A stretch of DNA of 64,000 nt from Papilionanthe hookeriana x Papilionanthe teres (taxonomy: Eukaryota > Streptophyta > Magnoliopsida > Asparagales > Orchidaceae). The translations under genes were made by a program, and so were the position numbers. The stretch is from NCBI GenBank assembly GCA_022702705.1, contig CM040430.1, positions 78,867,239 through 78,931,238 on the forward strand, written 5' to 3'. Position 1 is the stretch's first letter. Each line of letters starts with the position of its first letter. Below, piece after piece: positions 1 through 11,846 of this stretch. The notes beneath the pieces were generated by a model. The model saw nothing but the letters and a program-made list of their open reading frames with translations. It had not been told where the DNA came from and made no database searches.

Positions 1-200
1 TAATTTAATTTAATTTTAATTTTAATTTAATTTAATTTAATTTTAATTTTAATTTAATTTAATTTAATTTTAATTTTAATTTAACTTCAATTTAATTTTA
101 ATTTAATTTAGTTTTAATTTAATTTTAATTTTAATTTAATTTAATTTTAGTTTAATTTTAATCTTAATTTGATTTAATTTTAGTTTAATTTTAATTTGGA
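1..200. repeat. TTTAATT-type low-complexity tract (LTR copy A)
   Basis: The tract is built almost entirely of T and A in variations of taattt and taatttt, with rare single-base breaks. Equivalent tracts of different length and phase occur at the same LTR position in copies B, C and D, so it is part of the LTR and varies in length. No gene is present from here to about 1960; the remainder is AT-rich LTR sequence shared with the other copies. Confidence 0.9.
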
Positions 201-1960
201 TTATTATTTTAATTTTTTTTTAATTAAGAATTAAATATTATTGAAGTGATTTATTTAGGGATTTTTAAATTAAAGAATAAATATCCTCTTAATAATATCC
301 CTACTTTAATAATTCCAATTTCTATTATTTTCCCAAAATTTCAATTAATTAATTAATTAAAGTTTTATTTTAATTATTTTTGAAATGGTTAGTAGGTTTC
401 TACCCTCAATCATTTAAGTTTCAATCATCCAAAATCAGTTTAAAATCAAATATTTTACCCTCCCCTTTTTAGTTAATCCTAAAATTTTAATTAAAGAATG
501 AAATTTTTTAATTACCATTTTGCCCTTCAAGCTTAATAATTTTATAACTCACTAAATTAAGCTCAAATGAACTTGAAATTTTTATGTAACCTCACTCACA
601 TGTCAATTAAGACATTAGAGGAGAAAATGTGATTTTTCTGTATTTAATTTATTTATGTAATTATTTTTAATGGAAAATAGGGGTTTTAAAGGAAAATTCA
701 ATAACATGACCAAGAAAATGTTTTTGTCTTTAAGAAAATTATGGTATGTTCCTAATGATCAGAGGACCATTTGGACCAATTTTGGTGATTGTTTGAATTA
801 TATTTTATTTATTAGAATTATTTTGAGTTTTGGAGTATTAATTAATTTTAAAATAAAATTAAAGTTGAAAAATGGATTTTGTATTTTTCTTAAATCTTGC
901 CGACCTCAAGGAGTTCATAGAAACAAATTTTGTATTTTTCTGATATTTCTTTGATTTATTAGAATTATTTTAGTGAAAAGGTTGGAAAATACATTTTTTA
1001 ATATTAAAAAATTACATTAAGCCTTTAAAATTCAATATCTTATCCTAGGGACTTAAGAAAAATATTTGGTTTGTTCCTAAGTAATTAGAATTCAAAATGT
1101 GACATTTTGGTGATTTTTAATATTTTTATGATTTTTATTATTTTTTAATTATTAAAAATATTAAAATAATGATAAAAATCAACTTTTTTAGAAAATTACA
1201 ATTTTAATTTTTCTAAGTTCCTCTGATATCAGAGAAGCTCCAAAACAATTTTTGTGAATTTTTGAAAAGTATTTTGTGAGTTATGAATTTTTTAAGTTTA
1301 TTTTACCCATTTTACTTAAGAGGCTTAATCAACCCATTTGGTGGGGTTAATCAAGTCCAATTGATTTCAAATTTTTATGAGATGTTCTTCTAATCCCAAA
1401 GATCAGTGGATAATTGTTTTTTAGTTAATTTGATGTGTAGTTAACCCTAATTAATTAAAATTCAATTTTGGGTATTTAGACCAATTAGGGTTATTCCAAG
1501 TGAATTAACTCAAAACTTATTTTTCCTAGGTTCCTCTGGTCATAAGAAACATCACCAAATTTTCCTAGAATTTATTCCTCAATATGCTAATTATTGGAAT
1601 TAAAATATTCAAAATAGTAACATGCAATTGAAAAATCAATAACTTCTCATAGGGATGGCCTCTGACCTTGGAAAATTCAAGGAATGTTCCCAAGTTCAGA
1701 GGCTTTAAAAGCCCTATGGTCTCATGCCATGGTGAATTGTCTATGTGCATGGAGAATTAAAATAGTGCAGAGAGTAAATAAATTATTAAAAATAAAATAC
1801 TTGATGAAATTAATTGATTTCTTTTCCACATTATTCTCCTCTGTTCACTGAGCAAGAGGGTATTTTTAATTTATTTTTGTGATTTTTCTACACAAAGTTA
1901 TGGATTTTCTAAGTTACGGTAATTTAAAAAATAGGAAAATAACCCTATTTTTCTACTTAT

Positions 1961-2173
1961 CCACGCGGCGCCGCGTCAACCTCGGCGGCTCCGAAGGGGT
2001 GCGTGTCGCGCTGTGATTGGGCGCCGTCATCTGAGTCAGCCGTCCCGGGGCCCGCCTTTCACGTAACATCTTCCGGTCCGACGTGATCCGAGCCGTCCAT
2101 CCGATACACGCGCGATCCAACGGCTCTTGGTCATCGTCTACGACTGGTGTGCACCCGTGACCGTCCACGCTAA
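1961..2173. other. GC-rich island inside LTR copy A
   Basis: An abrupt GC-rich block with many CpG sites lies in otherwise AT-rich LTR sequence. It begins near ccacgcggcgccgcgtcaac and ends before ctaaaaccctaag. The same block is present in all four LTR copies at the same relative place (11040-11250, 25707-25925, 45554-45775). Its role is unknown. It could be an untranslated leader, a regulatory region, or captured host sequence. Confidence 0.75.
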
Positions 2174-2755
2174 AACCCTAAGAACTCACTCGATTCTCAA
2201 CAGATTTTTGTGTTCTTATGCTCTATGGATTCATCTTGAAGAGACGAACACATCCATACGGTAATCATGCATTGAAATCGATTCATATCAAATGGAGAAT
2301 CTTCAGAAGCTTGGGAAGAAGAGAGAGTTCATACCTTTGCTCAGAGAAGTGAAGCTTCGATCTGAGAGTTGTGTCACGTTCGATTGGGTCCAAGCAAGCT
2401 CCAGATGAAGTCCCTCGGCTCGGTGAATTGCCTAGGTACGAGTGACCACAGCTCGATCACAAAGCTTGGAGGTCGGAAGCAATGGCCGGCTCGGTGAAGG
2501 GGCTTTTCTTGGGAAACTTCTCCTCTTGGTCTGGTGAAGGTGTACAGTCAATCAATTTGAGGATTGACTCACTATGGTGAAGTGTCCTGGTTTTGGGCTT
2601 GAACTTCAACTCTGAAATTGAGCTTACAGAGAGGAAATGGCAGGGGGATTTCAGTGGGGAACAAGTTCTCCAAGTGTGGAGGAGAGTCTGGAATGATTTT
2701 GGCAGAGTTTCTGTATGGTTTTGTTTCTGCACTATCCATGGCCGAGAGAGGTGGG

Positions 2756-2766
2756 GTTTAAATAGG
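2756..2766 (-). promoter_or_regulatory. TATA-like site in LTR copy A
   Basis: On the minus strand the sequence reads CCTATTTAAAC. The same 11 bases occur in every giant LTR (11836-11846, 26505-26515, 46353-46363), next to an imperfect inverted repeat around ctctcatggccgagag. The position, about 2.4 kb from the minus-strand 5' end of the complete LTR D, would suit an element promoter with a very long U3. This is inference from position and conservation only. Confidence 0.35.
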
Positions 2767-3379
2767 AGAGGCTGGAGGGCCTCCCAGGGGGGTTTGAAGG
2801 CTTGGATCAGCTGCTCAGGGGAAGAGAAGAACAACCATGGTGGCCATTGGGCATGGGGCAGCTCAGCAGGGGAGAATTTCAATGTTAGGCTCACATGGTG
2901 CTCTCGGGTGTGGTGTTTTCCGGCGATCCAGGCGGCTGGCCGGCAGGCATGGATCACCCTCAGGTTCAGGTGAGTCAGGGCTGGGGTTTTTTGTCTTCAA
3001 TTGGTAGTTTCCAAGTGTAAAGTGGTAGGATCAAAATGGAATGGGGGCATGGCTAATTTTGGCTCAATTTGGTCAACTCATGTATTTGGGTTGGGTTCAC
3101 CTTCCCATGACTTGGTTTTAGGCTGAGGGAATGAGTTAGGTTTGTAGGTCAAAGGTGGTGAGGTCCCTTTCTAAGAATATTTAAATTAGATTTGGGTTTA
3201 AGGGAGACATGATTAAGGCTAATGACTTTTAGGAATTATGGAAAGAGCCTCCCTCCTTCCCTATCTTGGGTATGGTGAGGTGCCCAAAGCCCTCATGGCT
3301 CCCATGTGGCTCATGCATGGCTTCATGGCTCACCTTTGGCTTGGAAGAAGCTAAGTCAACTTTCATGAAAGAGGTTTTT

Positions 3380-4640
3380 AGGAATTTTGGTAATTTAGGG
3401 GTGATTTGATAGGATTTGGCATATGGCTTAATTTAGAAAAATTTGATGGCTTAATTAGAACTTAGGGATGATTTCAATTAAGGGTATGATGAGAAGAATT
3501 TGTCATATGGGCTTTAGCATGAAGTTTGGGCTTTTGGAATCATTTTGGAGTGGGCTTTTTAGGAAGGCCTAAGGAAGTGGGCCTTAGGTTTTAAAATAAA
3601 TTTATGGATGGGAATTTTGTAAAAGGTTGGGCCAAATAATTGTTGGGTTTGGTTTAGAGATGTGTCATGAGTAATTTGAAATAAATTTGAGGTGGTTTGG
3701 GTTTGAATTGGGTTGGATTTGGGCTTCTTTGGTAAAGGGGCCAATATAGGTCAAATTGGGCTAATTTGGGCCAATGTTGGGCTAGGGTTGAAATTGATGT
3801 AAAATTAATGTTGGGAAATGTTTATGGGGGTACTACAAAGAGTTTTCAACTTTGGTTGGGCTTTAATTTTGGGATTTTGGCCCATTTGGGTTAGGTTTGG
3901 GTTTAGGTCAAAAGTGGGAATTTTGGCTTTGGGTTGGATTTGGGTGGAGTTTAGGTTCAAATTTTGGGCAAATCATGTTAGTGTTTTGTTTGTGGGGATG
4001 TTAGGGAAAGTTTAGAAAAGGTTTGGGGTCAATTGGAGTTAAATTGGGTTAGTTTGGGCTAAGTTTGGGTCATGGGTCCAAATTGGGCTTTAAGATCAAA
4101 AGTGAAATTGGATTCAAATGTCAATCAAATTGGGCTTGGATTTGGTCTAGATTGACATTAGGGATATTTAATTGAAGTTTAGAATTGTATTGGACCAAAA
4201 TTGGGGTTAATTGGGTTGATTTGGTTTGACATTGGGTTCACTTTAGGTTAAAAATGGGTCAAATTGGGGGTTTTGGTAAAAGTGGGTTAAATTGGCAAAA
4301 TTGGCCCATGGTGTAGTTGAACAAAATGAAATTGAGAATACTTGGGATTTTCTAGAATTTTCTGGGAATTTTTGGAATTTATAAAAGTTTGGCCAAAAGT
4401 GTATTTTTAGTGTATTTGGAGTGTATTTTTTGGAAATTTTGTTATATTTGGCTATGGATGATCAATTTGAGTGATGTGGAAATGTTTGGGATTGGTTTTG
4501 AGGAATTTTGGGTGATTTGGAGATTTTGGAAAATTTGGGCAATTTCGAGGGCTTTTGGTAGGTTTGATGGGTGTAGGGTCCCAGGGTCGAAAATCGAAAT
4601 TTTGGAAGAATGAAGATTGATCAAATGTGAGTGAAATGGA
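3380..4640. other. C-poor G/T-rich block of LTR copy A
   Basis: For more than a kilobase the plus strand is made largely of G and T with few C, in phrases such as tttgggttaggtttgggttt. The corresponding blocks in copies B (12230-13470), C (27130-28380) and D (46980-48200) have the same skew. Open frames within it are by-products of the composition, and no gene is recognised. Confidence 0.7.
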
Positions 4641-4683
4641 ATCACTTTGGTTGAGCCATGAAGCCATATTAAGCCCATATGAG

Positions 4684-5372
4684 TAGGGCTGTCAAAAAAG
4701 TTCGTTGTTCGCGAACAGCTCGTGTTCGGTTCGCCAAAAAGTTCGTGTTCGATTCGTTCGATAAGCAAATGAGACGAACACGAACAATTTTTTCGTTCGG
4801 TTTGTTAAACGAACCAAACACGAACAGTGATGTGTTCGTTCATGTTCGGTTCGTTATTGTTCGAAATATAAAATAATTTAAAATAATTATATATAAAAAA
4901 TTTATGATATTTAAAAATAATTATATATTATAAAAATTTATCATATTTTAAATAATTAAATTTCTATAAATTATAATATATGATAAATTATTAATAACAA
5001 TAATAATATTATAGTATTAATTATATTAATATAAATATTATAACATTATATATAATATACTATACTATATATTAAAATAAAACCCTAATCAAAACCCTAA
5101 ACGCCTTATTCGGTTTGCTTCATTTTGAGGAAGTATGGGTTACCTGATGTGTACGGAATACCTGATCAATTTGCTTCATTTTGAGGAAGTATCCTATCAA
5201 AGCTAGGGCTGTCAAAAAAGCTCGTTGTTCGCGAACAGTTCGTGTTCGGTTCGCCAGGAAGTTCGTGTTCGTTCGATAAGCAAACGAACCAAACACGAAC
5301 AGTGATGTGTTCGAACATTTCAAACACGAACACTAGCTCTGTTCGTTCGTGTTCGGTTCGTTTACACCCCTA
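4684..5372. mobile_element. hAT-like non-autonomous (MITE-type) element
   Basis: A 689-bp insertion in LTR copy A. The perfect 8-bp direct repeat catatgag flanks it (4676-4683 and 5373-5380), the target-duplication length of hAT transposons. The ends are imperfect inverted repeats: TAGGGCTGTCAAAAAA on the left and TAGGGGTGTAAACGAACC on the reverse strand at the right. Copies B, C and D read straight across the empty site (agcccacatgagccatgaag). Inside, a GTTCG/CGAAC-rich arm of about 170 bp occurs at 4684-4866 and again in the same orientation from 5204, separated by AT-rich sequence. No transposase frame is visible, so it would need help from elsewhere. The short AAACCCTAA motifs near 5085 are telobox-like and not a telomere. 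Confidence 0.85.
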
Positions 5373-5833
5373 CATATGAGCCATGAGAGGACTCATTGGA
5401 GGCATTCACTATGTTGTTCCTAACCCTCTTAGCCAGGGGCTTAGGGGTTAAGGTCCATCCATATGAATTACCTACATGAGTTAGGGAGTCAAGTTGGGTA
5501 TAGGTGTGGTTTTAGGATTTGGATTGTGTGTGTGAAAGTGTAGTGTGTGAGTGTAGTGAGTGTGTAAGTCAACCCTCACCGGACCGGGCCACCTGGGGTA
5601 TTCCTAAGGCCAAGAAGTCCTATAGTGGAACTTATCCTTTAAACCTCCACATTCGATTTCGACCTCTAGGTGATTAGGGTCTACAATCGAAGCTTGTGAG
5701 GTTTACAGGGATACAAGAAGTGGTTTAAATTTCTAAGGGATGGGTCCCAATTCTAGTCCTCTAAGATAGTCAAAGGAAAAGCCTAAGGCTAGATCATAAA
5801 CACTAAAGAGGGAAGAGAAGACCTCATCAAAAA

Positions 5834-6374
5834 TATCCATCCGATAGCATTTTTCTTTATCAGGATACCTCATTGATTTCAGAACATTAAATGTTATCTC
5901 TTGATCATTAACTCTCATAGTTAATTCTCTATTTTGCACGTCAATCATAGCACGTGCGATAGCTAGAAAAGGTCTCCCTAAAATAATAATTATTTCTTTA
6001 TCTTCTTCCATATCTAGCACAATGAAATCCACAGAAAAGATGAATTTATCTACCTTAACAAGAACATCATCTATAACTCCTTTAGGATAAGTGATAGATC
6101 GATCAGCTAACTGAAGGGTTATAGTGGTGGGAGAAATCTCTCCTAAATATAACTTTTGAAAGATTGAAAATGGCATGAGATTAATACTTGCTCCTAAATC
6201 ACATAAGGCTTTTCCACAAAGTTTTTCTCCAATAGCACAAGGTATAGTGAAACTTCTAGGATCTTTAAGTTTCTGAGGTTGTTTATACTGAATTATTGCA
6301 CTACATTCTTCACTTAATGCAATAGTTTCATAAGCTTCAAATTTTCTTTTCTTGCTTAAAATATCCTTCAATAC
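5834..6374 (-). pseudogene. Athila-like protease fragment (element Y)
   Basis: Open minus-strand frame of about 180 residues, with no ATG at its left edge because it is the middle of a broken polyprotein. It shows the retroviral-type aspartic protease signature in Athila form: LCDLGASINLMPFSIF for the active-site region and, about 80 residues on, ILGRPFLAIARAMID. Upstream residues LKDILSKKRKFEAYETI also match the region before the Athila protease. It ends on the left in LTR copy A and on the right in a partial LTR of element II. It is read as the same element as the gag at 48721-49626: both lie on the minus strand and flank the giant insertion. The segment normally lying between gag and protease is missing, presumably deleted when the II insertion edge was lost. 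Confidence 0.8.
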
Positions 6375-6773
6375 TAATTTAAATATATATATAATTTAGA
6401 AATTAGTATTTGATTTTGAAAATAATTTTAAATTTGAAAATTTTAAGATATGAAATCAAACCGATCTCACATCCCAAACAAGTTTATATAAACGAGCACC
6501 GCATCACAAACCATGTATCTATCCCGAAGAATAGACACATTGCTTGATGATGGGGCTCGATTAAATAAACTAGAAGATTTGTGACATCCATTTGGTCACG
6601 CGAACCAATTTTATAAGCCGACAAGTTCCCTCGTCTAATATGAAAACATTAAACGGGGTTTATATTACTTGGGTTCTTAAAATTCCCTATAAGGGCAAGC
6701 CCCTATAGTTAATTACATCTTAAGTGACGGGAATCACCTAAGAAAACTCTCGATAATAATCAGTAGTTCTGCT
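6375..6773 (-). mobile_element. Left fragment of the 3' LTR of element II
   Basis: These 399 bases match 41401-41795 of LTR D closely and more closely than the adjacent copy B (for example cattgcttgatgatggggctcg rather than the B version). The first 78 bases of the LTR, including its TG end, are missing at the junction with the Athila protease. The right end, gttctgct, continues at 21925 as ctgctctcagg after element I is removed. ctgct at 6769-6773 is one copy of the target duplication made by element I. Confidence 0.85.
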
Positions 6774-8896
6774 TGTCGGCATATTTTTAGGTTGTGTTGT
6801 ATTTTTTAAAAGGGGTCGCCTACAGAAGTTGTCGGCAAATTTTAAATTTAATTTAAATATAGATATAATTTAGAAAGTAATATTTGATTTTGAAAATAAT
6901 TTTAAATTTGAAGATTTTAAGATATGAAATCAAACTGATCTCACATCCCGAATAGTTTACATAAACGAGCACCGCACCACAAACTGTGTATCTATCCCTA
7001 AGGATAGACACACTGCTTGACGGTGGGGCTCGGTTAAATAAACTAGAAGATTTGTGACATCCGTTTGGTCTGCGAACCAACTTTATAAGCCGACAAATTC
7101 CCCGCTTAATATGAAAACATTAAACGGGGTTTATATTACTCAGGTTCTTTAAAATTCCCTATAAGGGCAAGCCCCTATAGTTAATTACATCTTAAGTGAC
7201 GGGAATCACCTAAGAAAACTCTCGATAATAATCAATAATTCTGCTCTCAAGAATTTCAAAGTTTAAGATTTTCAAAGGATTGAATTTTGGAAATTCAATA
7301 GGGAATAGATCAAGTTTGGAACATTTTATTTTGGGAATTCAAAGGAAGAAAAGTAGGAGAAATTACGGATTCGAAGCGAACTTCGGTAATTTCCCGAATA
7401 TCCTATTGTTTGGCTTGAATTTAGGAAAGTCCTAATGTTTATTTAATGTTTTAATCTTGCCAATTTGAATTAATCAGGGCTTATATTTATATGATAGAAT
7501 CATACAAATAGCCTGGAAGATATGAGGGTTTATGTCGTATCGGACGACTACCTCGGAATCCTAAAACCAGTTAGGGCTTAATTTGCATAACATAATTATG
7601 CAAATGCCTAACGAAAAGTTGAGGATTTATGTTGCACTAGGCAAACTACCTCGAAATCCTATGGCTTGGTTATTTAATTCTAAGAATGGTTTTGCTGATG
7701 TAGATTTCGGTTTTGCCGACGACGATGGCCGTCGTTGCCCACCATGCTTCGAACTCCTTGTTGTTGCGGAGGTTTAGTTTTAGAAATCATAAATCAGGGG
7801 ATGAGAAAAGTGTTTTGGTTTAGAGAAGTCTTAATTTCCAAGTGTTTTTTGTGTTTTAATTAAAACAAATCTTAAAGTTGATTATAACGACACCGGTTAA
7901 GATCCCACGGTTCCATCCATCCGGCATCATTATTTTTATCGGATTCACTTAGTCCAGATGAATTTGCTAAACTCAACTGAATGAGTTCCACACTTTCATT
8001 TAGACCGTGGGAAATCCCGTTAGCGACACGTAGGTTACATCATCCGAGGTATTCCCGATCATCCAACAAGACGTTTTAGTTTAGTTGTAGTTGTAGTTTT
8101 GTTGTTCTATTTGTGATTAAATTTTGAGTTGTTTTATATTTTAAAATGTTGTGGCAGTGAATTTTATCTTGTAGTGTCTTTTAATTTAGTTATGGGTTTC
8201 AGTTTTGGTTTCTGTCCTAAAGGTGTAAGTTTTCATGCAACAGTTGTTTATCATGCAAGAAAAGTAAACTGCGATGCGATTAAATAAGTTGCAATAAAGT
8301 AATTTGCAATTAAAATAAAAGCGTACCTGGAGGGTCTTCCCGTCATTCCAAGCTGCACTTAAAACACAGTTAGAATATTTAAGCATTTAAAGTAAGTTCC
8401 TAGGTAAAGCTAAGGGAAGGGTTATGGTTGTCTACCAAGTTCCTAATCCTATAGCTAGTCATTTCCTATGACGTCTAGGTTCTTGTATTTTAGTTTGAGG
8501 ACGATTTTCTTCATCAAAGAACAACTAAGTTCAATTGTTCTTATAAATATCCTATCATATTGAGGAAGTGCTTAAGAAGAATCTTAAACATCTTTTCAAT
8601 ATTTCTAGGATTGTTTTAAGTCCAAATGAATTTAATTACACAAATGAATTAATCGTCCGAGAGTTTGAGTTTTGTTAACTTGCTCAGTGAACTAGGATAT
8701 TTGAATGTCCTATAAGTGAAGTAACATTTCATTTAATATTCGTTTAGGAGTTATGATAACTAAAGCTTTTGAGGGTAAATTGGTGTTCAAATGGTTTGTG
8801 ATTTAGCTTAATTTCAATTGAAGGGTTTAAATTTGGAAAAGTGTTCAAGTTATTTTAGGCTTATTTTTGAGTTCTTTATGTCTTAGGTGATGTTAT

Positions 8897-9245
8897 TTTT
8901 AATTCAATTTAATTTAACTTTAATTTAATTTAATTTAATTTAATTTAATTCAATTTAATTCAATTTAGTTTGATTTGATGTTACATTAAATTAATTTGAT
9001 TTAATTTAATTTTTTTTTAATTTAATTTGACTTAATTTAATTTAATTTAATTTAATTTATTTAATTTAATTTAATTTTTAATTTTAATTAATTTAATTTA
9101 ATTTAATTTAATTTAATTTAATTTAATTTTAATTTAATTTAATTTTAATTTTTAATTTAATTTAATTTTTAATTTAATTTTTAATTTGATTTAATTTGAT
9201 TTAATTTAATTTTTTTTTAATTTAATTTTATTCATTTTAATTTTA
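8897..9245. repeat. TTTAATT-type tract (LTR copy B)
   Basis: An AT-only tract of taattt-type units with local breaks, such as runs of eight or more T near 9011 and 9212. It occupies the same position as the tracts in copies A, C and D but differs in length and phase. Confidence 0.9.
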
Positions 9246-11039
9246 ATTAAAATTTTAAAAGAGTTCAATAATTTAATTTTAGTTTAATGATTAAGTCTTT
9301 TAATGTTTTAAATTTGAATTATCATTTTAATTAAGAATTAAACATTAATGAAATGATTAATTTAGGGATTTTTTAAATTAAAGAATAAATCTCTTCCTAA
9401 CAATATCCCTATTTTAATAATTCCAATTTTATTATTCTTCCAAATTTAATCAATTATTTAATTAAAGTTTAATCATTTTAAATTACTTAATGAGTTTCTA
9501 CCCTTCAATTATTTAAATTTCAATCATCCAATTCAGATTAGGATCAAATATTTTACTTGTTATTTTTTTTTTTAAACCTAAAGTTTTAATTAAGGATTAA
9601 AAAAAATTAATTACCACTTTACCCTTTAAGCTTAATGATTTCATAACTCACTAAATTGAACTCAAATGAACTTGAAATTTTTATGTGACTTCACTCATAT
9701 GTCAATAAAGACATGAGAGGAGAAAATGTGATTTTTCTGTATTTAATTTATTTATATAATTATTTTTGGTAGAAAATAGAGATTTCAAGGAAAATTTAAT
9801 AACATGACCAAGGGAAAGTTTCTGTCCTTATGAAAATTAGGGGACTTTCCTAATGACCAGGGGACCACTTGGACCAATTTTGGTGATTTTTTGAATTATA
9901 TTATTTTTATTATAATTATTTTAAGTTTTGGAGTATTAATTAATTTAAAAATAGAATATAAGTTGAAAAATGAAATTTATAATTTTTAAAATTCTCTCTG
10001 ATATCAAAGATTCCAGAGAACTAAATTTTACAATTTTCTGATTTTTCTTTGATTTATTATAATTATTTTAGTGAAAATGCTAGAAAATACATTTTTTTTT
10101 AATTTTAAAATTACCCTAGAGCTTTAAAAATTAATATCTCACCAAATAGACCTAAGAAAAATATGGGGTTTGTTCCTAAGTGATTAAAATTCAAAATGTG
10201 ACATTTTGGTGAATTTTATTATTTTTGTGATTTTTATTATTTTTTAATTATTAAAAATATTAAAATAATATTAAAAATCAACTTTTTTGGAAAATTGAAA
10301 TTTTAATTCTCTTAAATTCCCCTGATATCAGAGAGGCTCCAAAACCAATTTGGTGAATTTTTGAAAGATATTTTGAAAGTTATGAATTTTTAAAGTTTAA
10401 AATGACTAAGTGGCTTAATCAACCCAATTAATAGGGCTAACCAAGTCCAATTGACCTCAAGTTTTTATGATGGTTTCCTCTGATCCTAAAGGTCAGTGGA
10501 GAATTGATTTCAAGTCAATTTGATGTATGGTTAGCTCTAATTAATTACAGACCTATTTTGAGTGTTTAAGCCAATTAGGGTTGTCTAAAATGAACTAACT
10601 CAAAACCTATTTTTCCTAGGGTTCTCTAGTCATAAGAAACATCACCAAATTTTCCTAGAATTTATTTCACAACATGCTATTTATTGGAATCAAAATACTC
10701 AAAACAGTGATATGAATTTGAAAAATCAATAACTCTTCATAGGGATGGCCTCGACTTTGGAAAATTCGGGGAATGTTCCCAAATTCGGAGGCTTCAAAAG
10801 CCCTATGGTCTCATGCCATGGTGAATTGTATACATGCATGGAGAATTAAATGTATGCAGAGAGTAAATAAATTATAAAAAATAAAATACTTGATGAAATT
10901 AAATGATTTCTTTTCCACATTATTCTCCTCTGTTCACTGAGCAAGAGTTTTATTTTTCTGATTTTCCTACACAAAGTTATGAATTTTTAAAGTTTCTGAT
11001 ATTTAATAAATACATTAAATACCATATTTATCTACTTAT

Positions 11040-11250
11040 CCACGCGGCGCCAGCGAAACATCGGCAGCTCCGAAGGGGTACGTGTCGCGCTGTGATTGGG
11101 CGCCGCCATCTGAGTCAGCCGTCCCAGGGCCCGCTGTATCGTTCCGTCTCCTCATCCGGCGCGATCTTGGCCGTCCGTCCGCGCGTGTATTAAATGGAAG
11201 GCATCCGTTCATCGTCCCCAAGTGTCCTCACCCGAGAGCCGTCCACACTA
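11040..11250. other. GC-rich island inside LTR copy B
   Basis: Starts at ccacgcggcgccagcgaaac and runs to ccgtccacactaaatccc. It is homologous to the islands in copies A, C and D but shows clear divergence. Frames crossing it on both strands are short and not shared between copies, so no protein is proposed. Confidence 0.7.
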
Positions 11251-11835
11251 AATCCCTAATATCTCACTCGATACTCAATGGATTTTCATGTTCTTATGCT
11301 CTATGGATTCATCTTGAAGAGACGAACACATCTATATGGCTAATGCTCATTGAAATTGACTCATTTGAAATGGAGAATGTTCAGAAGCTCAGGGTGAAGA
11401 ATTGATCCATACCTTGGCTCTGAGAGGTGAAGCCTCGATCAAAGATGTTTGGCACGTTCGTTGGAGCTGCAGGAGGCTAGGGATGAAGCCTGGGGATGTG
11501 GTGAATTGCCTAGGTGTAATTTCCACCAAGGCCGATCACAACCTTTGGAGTCTGGAACAAGCCGGGTGGCATCGGAGAGGGGGCTTTCACTCGGAAAACT
11601 TCTTCTCTTGGCTCGGTGAAGGTGTAGGTGAGTTTAATTTGGTTTTGGTGAAGGATTCGGGAGTGTCCTGTTCGGCTCGAGAATTGAGCTCCAAAATTGA
11701 GCTCAATCAATTGGGATTAGAGCGAGGAGAACGAGTGGGGATCAATTGCTCTAAGTCCGGAGGGGAGTGAGGAGTGATTTTGGCGAGTTTTGGTATGGTT
11801 CGGTTCGGCACCTCTTCATGGCCGAGAGGTGGGGG

Positions 11836-11846
11836 GTTTAAATAGG
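11836..11846 (-). promoter_or_regulatory. TATA-like site in LTR copy B
   Basis: Minus-strand CCTATTTAAAC, identical in the four giant LTRs, beside ggccgagagg. A candidate core promoter, called from conservation and sequence only. Confidence 0.35.

Larger units (their letters stand above)
1..5833 (-). mobile_element. Copy A: truncated giant Tat/Ogre-type LTR
   Basis: This is the U3-side portion of a 7-kb class LTR whose minus-strand 5' end lies on the right. It is collinear with the LTRs at 6774-13978, 21925-28891 and 41323-48720: the TTTAATT tract, the GC-rich island, the TATA-like site, the G/T-rich block and the closing segment ending gaagacctcatcaaaaa occur in the same order. The left end is cut by the window edge. 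At the right end the last 11 bases found in complete copies (tgaggtcaaca) are missing and the sequence passes directly into an Athila-like protease fragment. It contains an inserted hAT-like element (4684-5372) absent from the other copies. It may be a solo LTR or the 5' LTR of an element that extends leftwards; the window cannot distinguish these. Confidence 0.85.

Noticed and set aside
2457..2973. Overlapping open frames of 126 and 166 residues on opposite strands in LTR copy A
   Set aside because: Neither frame is kept in the other three LTR copies, and no protein motif is visible.
5080..5105. Telomere-like AAACCCTAA repeats
   Set aside because: Only two or three imperfect units inside the hAT-like element; at most a telobox.
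8897..9245. AT-rich tract as a replication origin, centromere or matrix attachment region
   Set aside because: It recurs at a fixed position in every LTR copy, so it is explained as LTR low-complexity sequence; no independent evidence for another role.
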